Below, piece by piece: positions 1 to 6,783 of a stretch of DNA of 6,783 bases. Every line of letters starts with the position of its first letter. Within the stretch, counting starts at the first letter, position 1. A model generated the notes under the pieces. The model saw only the letters and a list, made by a program, of their open reading frames with translations, made no database searches and was not told where the DNA came from. This stretch comes from DATJQF01 sp035505995 (GTDB lineage: Bacteria; Bacteroidota; Bacteroidia; Bacteroidales; FEN-979): NCBI GenBank assembly GCA_035505995.1, contig DATJQF010000035.1, positions 1-6,783 of the forward strand, given 5' to 3'. Position numbers and translations under genes: made by a program.

Positions 1-1
1 A

Positions 2-82
2 TATGTTTTCAACACTGACAATATTATCATTTTGACCACGTTTGAACTCCGGTACCAAAAAATGCCTGAACCGGGAATATGA
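2..82 (+). CDS. Possible 3' end of an unrecognised upstream gene
   Basis: This frame is open from the window edge for 26 codons and ends in a TGA at 80-82 that overlaps the next gene's ATG (79-81) as ATGA, a layout typical of translationally coupled genes. The predicted tail has a hydrophobic, beta-strand-like stretch (NIIILTTFELRYQ) followed by a polar end (KMPEPGI). I do not recognise the family. Against it: the segment is short, AT-rich (about 37% GC over 1-78) compared with the downstream genes, and an open run of this length can occur by chance. The stretch may simply be the untranslated leader of the next gene. The other two forward frames are closed here, with stops at 16-18 and 33-35. 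Confidence 0.3.
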   Translation, partial: YVFNTDNIIILTTFELRYQKMPEPGI

Positions 83-3000
83 ACATGTTATTACCCTTAC
101 GATCCCCATGGAAAAAACTGGTTGTTCTGCTCTTCCTGCTACTCCTTCCGGGAAGGGCTGTTTTTTCCCAGCCATTCAGCTATTCTCGATCCATCCGGTG
201 GGAGACGCCGAGGTATGTCCGGATCTCCGGGACCGATTCCGTCGTCCTGCTCACCTTTCCCGGTGCGATCTTCCCGGATAACAACCCGGCCCGCCTGCCG
301 TTGTATCACGAGCGGTTCCGGCTGTCGTCGGTGAACGACGGCATCGCCAGCCTGGCCTTGCAGAACCCGGTCTTTCAGCCCCTGAACGCGCTGGAGGAAA
401 AAGCGATCCCGGAGCCGGACAAGATCCCGGCCGCCATCGCTCCCGGATCCGGGATCATCATCCAGAAGAAACTTCCTTACGCAGAGGTGGAATTCATGCC
501 CTTCCGGAGAAATGAGGTTACCGGACAGGTGGAAAAGCTCGTCTCCTTCAACCTGGTCCTGGAGATCGACTACCGTCCCGGACCTTCCTCCGTTAAATCC
601 ACCGGCGCCTTTGCCTCCAATTCGGTGCTTTCCGCCGGAACCTGGTACAAGATCGCGGTCAGCTCCACCGGGATCTACCGGATCTCTTACAGCGACCTGG
701 TCGGCGCCGGCATCAACGTGACCTCCCTCGATCCCCGCAATATCCGGATCTTCGGCAACGGGGGCGGCATGCTCCCGGAATCCAACAGCATAGCCCGGAT
801 CGATGACCTGGAAGAAAATTCCATCTACGTGGAAGGGGAGCAGGACGGGATCTTCGACCCGTCGGACTATATCCTCTTTTACGGGGAATCCCCGGACACC
901 TGGACCTACGACTCGCAGAACCATATTTTCCATCATAAAAAGAACCTCTATTCCGATCAGACCTGTTATTTCCTTACGATCGATAACGGTCCGGGAAAAC
1001 GGATCGGGACGGAATCCTCGATCACGTCCACCCCGACCAATATCATCACCACTTTCAATGATTATGCATTTTACCAGAAAAACGACCTGAACCTGATCAA
1101 GTCCGGCAAGGAATGGTATGACCAGGAGTGGTTCGAGCTGTCCACCGTCCGGAACTACCAGTTCTCCTTTCCGAACATCTATCATGTGATCCCGGCGACA
1201 ATCTGGGTGGATGTGGCCGCGCGCTCCACCACGGGGATCACTTCCTTCAGCGTTTCGGTCAACGACCAGTCGGTGGCCAGCGTGCAGATCCCGCCGACCA
1301 CCACCGATTACCTGGACAAGTTTGCAGTGGAGAGGACCGCGAAAGGAAACTTCAGTTCCTCCGATCCCACGGTGAATGTCAAGCTCACCTTCGGCAAGAA
1401 CAGCTCGGGAGATATCGGGTACCTGAACTATATCGAGCTGAACGCCCTGGATTCCCTTCGCATGTCGGGATCCCAGCTGAGCTTCCGGTCGGTATTGTCG
1501 GCCGGCCCGGGAAAAACGGCGGAGTTTCATCTCAACACCAACGGAAATTCAGTCAGGGTATGGAGCGTAACCGACCGGTCGGAAATCAACCAGATCAACG
1601 GCCTACAGAACAACAACACATTTATCTTCAGGGTGACTACCGACAGCCTCCGGGAATTCATCGCGTTCGACGGGAGCTCCTATAATTCCGTGCAGTCGAT
1701 CACCCGGATCGACAACCAGAACCTTCACGGGGTGGACCATCCTGACATGGTGATCGTATCCTTCCCTGATTTTATCACGGAAGCCAACCGGCTGGCCGAT
1801 TTTCACCGGCAGCATGACGGCCTGACCGTCCTGGTAACCACCCCTGCCCAGGTCTATAACGAATTTTCATCGGGCACGCAGGATGTATGCGCGGTGCGGG
1901 ATTTCATGAAGATGCTGTACGACAGGGCACCGGCCGGGCAGGAGCCGAAATACCTCATGCTGTTCGGGGATGCCTCTTATGACTACAAGGACCGGCTGAC
2001 CTCGAACACCAATTTTGTCCCCACTTTTGAGTCGGCGGAATCGCTCGACCCGGTCGAGACCTTTGTGACGGACGATTTCTTCGGGATCCTGGATAACAAC
2101 GAAGGCCTGGATGCAGCCGGAGAAATGGACATCGGGGTGGGCAGGTTCCCGGTGGATAATGCGGATGAGGCGAACCAGGCGATCGACAAGGTCCTGCATT
2201 ACATGTCGAATACCGATTCCGTCAAGAATGACTGGAGGAACGAGCTGTGCTTCGTGGCCGACGACGAAGACGGCAACCTTCATATGGAGCAGACGGAGGG
2301 ACTGACCTCCCTGCTGGAGGGCAGTCACCAGGAATACAACATCGACAAGATCTACCTCGATGCCTTTCAGCAGGTCTCCACGCCCGGTGGGAACCGCTAT
2401 CCCGACGTGAATGCGGCGATCAACCAGGAGGTGGCAAAAGGAGCCCTCGTGATGAATTACGTGGGCCATGGGGGAGAACTGGGCTGGGCCGCGGAAAGGG
2501 TCCTGGAGATCCCCGACATCCTGTCCTGGTCGAACTTTGATAAGATGCCGATCTTCGTAACGGCTACCTGTGAATTCACCCGGTTCGACGATCCGGGCTG
2601 GGTCTCCGCCGGGGAAGAAGTATTCCTGAATTCCGGCGGGGGAGGAGTGGCGCTGTTTACCACCACCCGGCCCACGTTCGCGGGTTCAAATTACTACCTG
2701 ACCACCAACTTTTATTCGCACGCCTTCAACAAGACCAACGGGTCGTACCCGACCATGGGAGATCTGATCGTGCTGTCCAAGCAGGGGATCTCAGGGAGCT
2801 CCAACACCAAGAAATTTGTGCTGCTGGGAGACCCGGCCATGCGAATGGCCTATCCCCAGTATCATGTATTTACCACCTCCATAAACGGGAAGCCTTCGTC
2901 CGGCACGGAGCCCGACACGCTGAAAGCCCTGATGCCGGTGGTGATCGCCGGGGAGGTCAGGGATGACAACGGTTCCCTGATGAGCGGGTTCAACGGGACG

Positions 3001-3939
3001 GTCTTTACCACGGTGTATGATAAATCGGTGGAAACCGTCACACTGGCGAACGACGGCGGCACTCCTTTCCAGTTTTACCTGAGGAAGAACATCCTGTATA
3101 AGGGGAAGACCAATGTTACGAACGGGCAATTCTCCTTTTCATTCATTGTGCCCAAAGATATTGCCTACCAGTACGGCGGGGGAAAGATCAGCTACTATGC
3201 CCGGAGCGCGGAGACGGATGCGAACGGATACGATGAGAATGTCATTGTAGGCGGATATGAGAACAGCTCCGTGGTGGATACGGCCGGCCCTTCCATGAAG
3301 CTGTACATGAATGATACCACCTTCACCGACGGGGGCCTCACGGACCAGAACCCCATCCTGCTGGCGAGGATCGTCGATCCGTCGGGGATCAATACGGTGG
3401 GAAGCGGGATCGGACATGATATCACGGCGGTGCTGGACGGGAACACCAAGGACCTGCTCATCCTGAACGATTATTACCAGGCTGACCTGGGGACCTATAC
3501 CAAGGGATATATCAGCTACCCGTTCTTCAACCTTTCGGACGGCTGGCATACGGTCACCCTGAAGGTCTGGGATGTTTACAATAACTCCGCGGAAGCCACC
3601 CTTACCTTCCAGGTGGTCAGCGACATCGCGTTCGAGATCAGGGATCTCGTGAATTTCCCGAACCCGATGCGTGATCATACCACGTTCTCCTTCCAGTACA
3701 ATTATCCCAATGAAAACCTGGATGTGTCGATCAGCATTTACAGCATGACGGGGGGGCTGGTCAAGACCATCCGGCAGAATATTATGACATCGGGGTACCA
3801 GATCACCGAGATCGCCTGGGACGGCAGGGACGACCACGGAGCGATGGTCGGGAGCGGGATCTACGCCTATTATGTACACGTCAGTACTGCGGAAGGGGGC
3901 ACCGCCTGGGCTCATTCCAAGCTGGTTTTCCTGCGATGA
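79..3939 (+). CDS. porU: Type IX secretion system sortase PorU (C25 family cysteine protease), full length
   Basis: Secreted surface protease of the T9SS. In characterised systems PorU cleaves the C-terminal sorting domain from cargo and attaches the cargo to anionic lipopolysaccharide. Visible parts of the 1286 residues: basic-hydrophobic signal peptide (1-30, likely cut before Gln31); N-terminal propeptide-like domain (about 31-175); beta-rich domain opening with SVLSAGTWYKI (182-192); C25 catalytic domain (about 555-925) with FGDASYD (629-635), VTDDFFG (663-669), DIGVGRFPV (684-692), catalytic His797 in GHGG, catalytic Cys831 in TATCEF and a closing LLGDPA; Ig-like domain; type A T9SS C-terminal domain (about 1188-1286). 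The His-Cys spacing of 34 is close to 33 in gingipain RgpB. An in-frame TGA at 67-69 limits the start to ATG 79 or ATG 85. No Shine-Dalgarno is seen. Length fits long PorU proteins. A second PorU-like gene follows after 55 bases. A non-sortase C25 peptidase is the less likely alternative. Confidence 0.9.
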   Translation: MNMLLPLRSPWKKLVVLLFLLLLPGRAVFSQPFSYSRSIRWETPRYVRISGTDSVVLLTFPGAIFPDNNPARLPLYHERFRLSSVNDGIASLALQNPVFQPLNALEEKAIPEPDKIPAAIAPGSGIIIQKKLPYAEVEFMPFRRNEVTGQVEKLVSFNLVLEIDYRPGPSSVKSTGAFASNSVLSAGTWYKIAVSSTGIYRISYSDLVGAGINVTSLDPRNIRIFGNGGGMLPESNSIARIDDLEENSIYVEGEQDGIFDPSDYILFYGESPDTWTYDSQNHIFHHKKNLYSDQTCYFLTIDNGPGKRIGTESSITSTPTNIITTFNDYAFYQKNDLNLIKSGKEWYDQEWFELSTVRNYQFSFPNIYHVIPATIWVDVAARSTTGITSFSVSVNDQSVASVQIPPTTTDYLDKFAVERTAKGNFSSSDPTVNVKLTFGKNSSGDIGYLNYIELNALDSLRMSGSQLSFRSVLSAGPGKTAEFHLNTNGNSVRVWSVTDRSEINQINGLQNNNTFIFRVTTDSLREFIAFDGSSYNSVQSITRIDNQNLHGVDHPDMVIVSFPDFITEANRLADFHRQHDGLTVLVTTPAQVYNEFSSGTQDVCAVRDFMKMLYDRAPAGQEPKYLMLFGDASYDYKDRLTSNTNFVPTFESAESLDPVETFVTDDFFGILDNNEGLDAAGEMDIGVGRFPVDNADEANQAIDKVLHYMSNTDSVKNDWRNELCFVADDEDGNLHMEQTEGLTSLLEGSHQEYNIDKIYLDAFQQVSTPGGNRYPDVNAAINQEVAKGALVMNYVGHGGELGWAAERVLEIPDILSWSNFDKMPIFVTATCEFTRFDDPGWVSAGEEVFLNSGGGGVALFTTTRPTFAGSNYYLTTNFYSHAFNKTNGSYPTMGDLIVLSKQGISGSSNTKKFVLLGDPAMRMAYPQYHVFTTSINGKPSSGTEPDTLKALMPVVIAGEVRDDNGSLMSGFNGTVFTTVYDKSVETVTLANDGGTPFQFYLRKNILYKGKTNVTNGQFSFSFIVPKDIAYQYGGGKISYYARSAETDANGYDENVIVGGYENSSVVDTAGPSMKLYMNDTTFTDGGLTDQNPILLARIVDPSGINTVGSGIGHDITAVLDGNTKDLLILNDYYQADLGTYTKGYISYPFFNLSDGWHTVTLKVWDVYNNSAEATLTFQVVSDIAFEIRDLVNFPNPMRDHTTFSFQYNYPNENLDVSISIYSMTGGLVKTIRQNIMTSGYQITEIAWDGRDDHGAMVGSGIYAYYVHVSTAEGGTAWAHSKLVFLR
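3640..3936 (+). other. Segment encoding the T9SS type A C-terminal domain of the first PorU
   Basis: Residues about 1188-1286 of the first protein form a T9SS C-terminal domain. It begins with LVNFPNPM (1190-1197), continues with TTFSF and a strand of alternating hydrophobics (LDVSISIYSMTGGLVKTI), then has the WDGRDDHG turn (1247-1254) and the SGIYAYYVHV strand, and ends in KLVFLR. These are the conserved elements of type A sorting domains, which overlap in profile with FlgD-like Ig folds. Established knowledge: PorU itself carries such a domain but is reported to keep it after export, so here it probably serves assembly rather than removal. Boundaries are by eye. Confidence 0.85.
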
Positions 3940-3994
3940 CGGGGCCGTTGAACCGGAAGTAAAATGTTAACTTTGCAACATAATAATTGATCCG
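3940..3994. other. 55-base intergenic gap between the two sortase genes
   Basis: This is the only non-coding stretch between the two genes, with 23 of 55 bases G or C, clearly more AT-rich than the flanking coding sequence. It holds the promoter described separately. I see no stem-loop followed by a T-run, so there is no convincing terminator for the first gene, and read-through into the second is possible alongside its own promoter. No Shine-Dalgarno-like motif precedes the ATG at 3995, which is usual in Bacteroidota. Confidence 0.7.
3948..3975 (+). promoter_or_regulatory. Bacteroidota-type housekeeping promoter for the second sortase gene
   Basis: TTG at 3948-3950 and TAACTTTG at 3968-3975 are separated by 17 bases. 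This matches the Bacteroidota consensus of a -33 TTG and a -7 TAnnTTTG, with all specified bases present and a spacing at the short end of the reported range. Transcription would start near 3979-3982, giving a leader of only about 15 bases before ATG 3995. The site lies wholly in the gap and starts 9 bases after the first gene's stop codon. It suggests the second gene can be expressed independently of the first. Confidence 0.65.
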
Positions 3995-6783
3995 ATGAAA
4001 GGCAGGATACTCCTCCTTGCGATGTTGTTTCCCTTTCTCCCCGTGACGGAAGCCCAGAACAGGGCCCATTCGGTGCTTGCGTCCGGGAAATGGTACCGGA
4101 TCGGCGTCACCCGGACCGGCATCTACCGGATCACCTATGAGGATTTCACCCGGATGGGATGGGATCCGTCACTGATCAATCCCGATGATATCCGGGTTTA
4201 CGGCAACGGCGGGGGGATGCTTTCGGAAACCACATCCGATCCCCGGCCCGATGATCTTAAGGAGATCGCCGTTCAGGTCACCGGATCCGGAGACGGGCAT
4301 TTCGATCCTGGGGATATGGTGCTCTTTTACGGAGAATCGCCGGACACCTGGTCCCTCGATAATGTCAAAAAACTGTTCAAACACACCAAGAACCTGTACT
4401 CCGACACGACCTTTTATTTTATCACGACCGACCTGGGACCCGGAAAGAGGATTGTGCCCAGGACCTCCTGCGACAGCTTACCTTCCTATTATTCCCGGTA
4501 TCTTTCCGATTACGCATTTCATGAAGAAGATTCGGTCAGCCCGTCTCAAACCGGAAAACTTTGGGTGGGAGAGGTATTCGATAATGTAAAGTCGGATTAC
4601 ACCTTCCATTTCAGTTTTCCCCATATCGATACGATCTCTCCGGTATACCTGACGACCTCGGTGGTTGCCTGGGCGCCGGTATCGAGCAAATTCACCGTCA
4701 TCGGACCGGGCGGGGTGGTTGATTCGGTGATCGTGGAACCCACCGATCCGAATACCTTCAATATCGTCGGGCGGGATAAGATGAAAAACAGCCTGGTCTT
4801 TCATGCAAAGGAATCCTTAGACCTGGAAGTGCGGTATGACCTTCCCACTTCAACCTCTACCGGATGGCTGGATTACCTGGAGCTGAACTGCCAGCGGAGG
4901 CTGATCTGGACCGGACCCCAGATGCCTTTCCGGGACGTAAATAATATCGGACCCGGGAAAGTGTCGGAATTTGTGCTGCAACAGATCACCCCGGAAGTGA
5001 CGGTCTGGGATGTCACGCATCCGGATGAAGTGCGGCAGGTGCTCCCTTATGCCACCGACAGCAGTTTCAGATTCCGGGCCGTTACCGACACCCTCCGGCA
5101 GTTTATGGCGTTTGACGGATCGTCGTTCGACAGCGTTCAGTTATCGGGCCCGGTCGCCAACCAGGATCTGCACGGGATGACCCCCCCGGACCTGGTCATC
5201 GTCGTCCACCCGCTGTTCCTGGGCCAGGCGCAAACCCTGGCGGATTTCCACCGGCAGACCAGCCACCTGACAGTGGATATAGCCACTACGACCGAGGTCT
5301 ATAACGAATTTTCCAGCGGGAAGCTCGACCCGTCGGCGATCCGCGATTTTCTGCGAATGCTGTATCAGAGAGGGTCTTCTTCGGGGCGCCCGCGCTACCT
5401 GCTGCTGTTCGGCGACGGATCCTACGACCCGAAGAACCGCGTTCCAAACAACCTTGATTTCATCCCCACCTTCCAGTCGGCCAACTCCCTGAATACTTAT
5501 TCCAGCTATGTGACGGACGATTATTTCGGCATCCTGGGAGACCATGAAGGATATGATGCCGGCGGCTCGCTCGAGATCGGCGTGGGAAGATTCCCGGTGA
5601 ACACCCCGGACGAGGCAGACGTGATGGTGAACAAGATCCTTCAATATGCCGATACTTCGGGATCGGAGATGTCGGACTGGAAAAACGTGTTCACCTTTGT
5701 CGCCGACGACGAGAACAACAACCTGCACCTGCACCAGGCCGAATCGCTGGTGGACATCGTACAGGCGAATTACCCGGTTTACAATGTCCGGAAGATCTAC
5801 GTGGATGCCTATCCTTTTGAGAGCACCCCTTCCGGAATGAGGGCGCCGGGGGTCAACCAGGCCATCGACGAGGCGGTGAACCAGGGCACGATCATCCTGA
5901 ACTATACCGGACACGGGGGTGAGACCGGCTGGGCGGAAGAAAAGATCATGACCTTTGACGATATCAACACCTGGAATAACCAGGGCAAGCTGCCGGTGTT
6001 CATCACCGCGACCTGTGAATTCAGCCGGTTCGACAATCCCATCCGGGTCACCGGCGGGGAAATGATCCTGCTCAGGAAGCAGGGCGGCGCCATTGCCCTC
6101 TACTCCACGACCCGCCCGGCATTCGCCAGCTCCAACATCCGGCTCGACACCAGCTTCTTCCTCCACCTGATCTCGCCGCCCGGGCAGCCCAACCCCTGCA
6201 TGGGCGACCTCCTGAGGATCTCAAAGAACAACAACGACAACATGCCGAGCATCCGCAATTTTGAGCTCCTCGGCGATCCTGCCCAGCAGATCACCTTCCC
6301 GAAATACCAGGTGGTCACCACCGCGATCAACCAGCAGAGCGATCTTTCCCGGCCCGATACGGTGCTGGGCCTGTCGACCGTAAACGTGACCGGCCAGGTG
6401 CAGGATATACAGGGAGCGTTGCTGGGAGGGTTCAACGGCGTCCTGCAGGCAAAGGTATTTGACAAGCCCGTGACTTACATGACTATCGGGAACACGCCCG
6501 GCCCGAACGGGAATTACCCGGAGGCGTTCACGATGCAGAACCGGATGCTGTGTGACCAAAAGGTGTCGGTGACCGGCGGGAAGTTCGCTCTGAATTTTAC
6601 GGTCCCGAAAGATATCGATATCCGGTTCGGCAATGGCAAGATCAGCTACTATGCCCACTCTGGGCTGGAAGACGCAAACGGGTTCGATACGCGGGTCGTG
6701 ATCGGCGGAACGGATCCTTCGGTCAACCCGGAGAATGCGGGACCCGATATCCGGCTGTACATGGACAACACGGATTTCGTCTC
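3995..6783 (+). CDS. Second PorU-like C25 sortase/protease, lacking the N-terminal domain; 3' end cut by window
   Basis: Reading from ATG 3995, 929 codons stay open to the edge. An in-frame TAA at 3968-3970 with no start codon between fixes the start. A signal peptide (1-20, likely cut before Gln21) leads almost directly into SVLASGKWYRI (26-36), matching residue 182 onward of the first protein, so its roughly 150-residue N-terminal domain is absent. The rest is collinear: FGDGSYD (474 is its first Asp), VTDDYFG, EIGVGRFPV (Glu527 where the first copy has Asp684), catalytic His640 in GHGG, catalytic Cys674 in TATCEF, LLGDPA (Asp761), then the Ig-like region with VPKDI and KISYYA (Lys882). In the gapless 96-residue block around the catalytic pair, 49 residues are identical to the first copy. 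If collinear to the end, the protein would be about 1130 residues with a C-terminal sorting domain beyond the edge. Probably an active T9SS protease; whether it is a true PorU or a specialised paralogue cannot be decided here, so no symbol is given. Confidence 0.88.
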   Translation, partial: MKGRILLLAMLFPFLPVTEAQNRAHSVLASGKWYRIGVTRTGIYRITYEDFTRMGWDPSLINPDDIRVYGNGGGMLSETTSDPRPDDLKEIAVQVTGSGDGHFDPGDMVLFYGESPDTWSLDNVKKLFKHTKNLYSDTTFYFITTDLGPGKRIVPRTSCDSLPSYYSRYLSDYAFHEEDSVSPSQTGKLWVGEVFDNVKSDYTFHFSFPHIDTISPVYLTTSVVAWAPVSSKFTVIGPGGVVDSVIVEPTDPNTFNIVGRDKMKNSLVFHAKESLDLEVRYDLPTSTSTGWLDYLELNCQRRLIWTGPQMPFRDVNNIGPGKVSEFVLQQITPEVTVWDVTHPDEVRQVLPYATDSSFRFRAVTDTLRQFMAFDGSSFDSVQLSGPVANQDLHGMTPPDLVIVVHPLFLGQAQTLADFHRQTSHLTVDIATTTEVYNEFSSGKLDPSAIRDFLRMLYQRGSSSGRPRYLLLFGDGSYDPKNRVPNNLDFIPTFQSANSLNTYSSYVTDDYFGILGDHEGYDAGGSLEIGVGRFPVNTPDEADVMVNKILQYADTSGSEMSDWKNVFTFVADDENNNLHLHQAESLVDIVQANYPVYNVRKIYVDAYPFESTPSGMRAPGVNQAIDEAVNQGTIILNYTGHGGETGWAEEKIMTFDDINTWNNQGKLPVFITATCEFSRFDNPIRVTGGEMILLRKQGGAIALYSTTRPAFASSNIRLDTSFFLHLISPPGQPNPCMGDLLRISKNNNDNMPSIRNFELLGDPAQQITFPKYQVVTTAINQQSDLSRPDTVLGLSTVNVTGQVQDIQGALLGGFNGVLQAKVFDKPVTYMTIGNTPGPNGNYPEAFTMQNRMLCDQKVSVTGGKFALNFTVPKDIDIRFGNGKISYYAHSGLEDANGFDTRVVIGGTDPSVNPENAGPDIRLYMDNTDFV

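Noticed and set aside
27..44. Weak promoter-like matches upstream of the first gene: TCATTTTG (27-34) and CACGTTTG (37-44).
   Set aside because: Each misses one defined base of TAnnTTTG and neither has a clear TTG at the right distance. The stretch may also be the coding end of an upstream gene.
441..454. Perfect 14-base palindrome TCCCGGATCCGGGA.
   Set aside because: It lies inside coding sequence. GGATC/CCGG-type words are frequent throughout both genes, so a chance palindrome is expected, and no repeat copies or operator context were seen.
139..1530. 463-codon open frame on the minus strand inside the first sortase gene.
   Set aside because: It is fully antisense to a well-supported protein. 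Its translation is rich in Gly, Arg, Asp and Val with no signal, domain or motif, as expected from the reverse complement of GC-rich codons that avoid TTA, CTA and TCA.
3940..3965. Possible terminator hairpin after the first gene (ggccgttgaaccgg region).
   Set aside because: The inverted repeat is short and imperfect, is not followed by a T-run, and overlaps the -33 element of the second gene's promoter.
5141..6166. 341-codon minus-strand open frame opposite the C25 domain of the second sortase; a shorter one (1867-2469) lies opposite the same domain of the first.
   Set aside because: Both are antisense shadows of the same conserved domain, so their similarity follows from the sense-strand homology. 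Nothing suggests independent coding.
3995..6783. Possibility that the second gene is a decayed pseudogene fragment of the first.
   Set aside because: The frame is open throughout the visible part, has its own start, signal peptide and promoter, and keeps all catalytic motifs. Only the window edge truncates it.

Overview
The window comes from a member of the Bacteroidota. Both large genes encode very long secreted proteins with the architecture of PorU, the C25 (gingipain-type) cysteine-protease sortase of the type IX secretion system (T9SS), which is known only from this phylum and its close relatives. A Bacteroidota-type promoter (TTG-N17-TAnnTTTG) in the intergenic gap, the absence of Shine-Dalgarno sequences, and predicted signal-peptide cleavage directly before Gln in both proteins all agree with this. 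Coding GC looks like 55-60% or higher in the stretches I counted, while the non-coding gaps are about 37-42%. That is GC-rich for the phylum, but I cannot name a genus.

Layout. Positions 1-78 are an AT-rich leader. It may also hold the last codons of an upstream gene whose stop overlaps the next start (ATGA). Positions 79-3939 encode a complete 1286-residue PorU: signal peptide, N-terminal propeptide-like domain, beta-rich domain, C25 catalytic domain with His797 and Cys831, Ig-like domain, and a type A T9SS C-terminal domain. Positions 3940-3994 are a 55-base gap with a promoter. From 3995 to the window edge runs a second PorU-like gene, open for 929 codons and cut by the edge. It is collinear with the first copy from residue 26 onward and keeps the His/Cys pair (His640, Cys674) at identical spacing, but it lacks the roughly 150-residue N-terminal domain.

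How they may work together. In characterised T9SS, PorU sits at the cell surface with PorV, removes the C-terminal sorting domain of cargo proteins and joins them to anionic lipopolysaccharide. Two adjacent, apparently catalytically intact sortases of different domain composition suggest division of labour (different cargo, different acceptor, or cleavage versus transfer) or a sub-functionalised duplicate with its own promoter. This tandem arrangement is the main point of interest. The functional split is inference.

No RNA genes, insertion sequences, CRISPR arrays or convincing terminators were seen.
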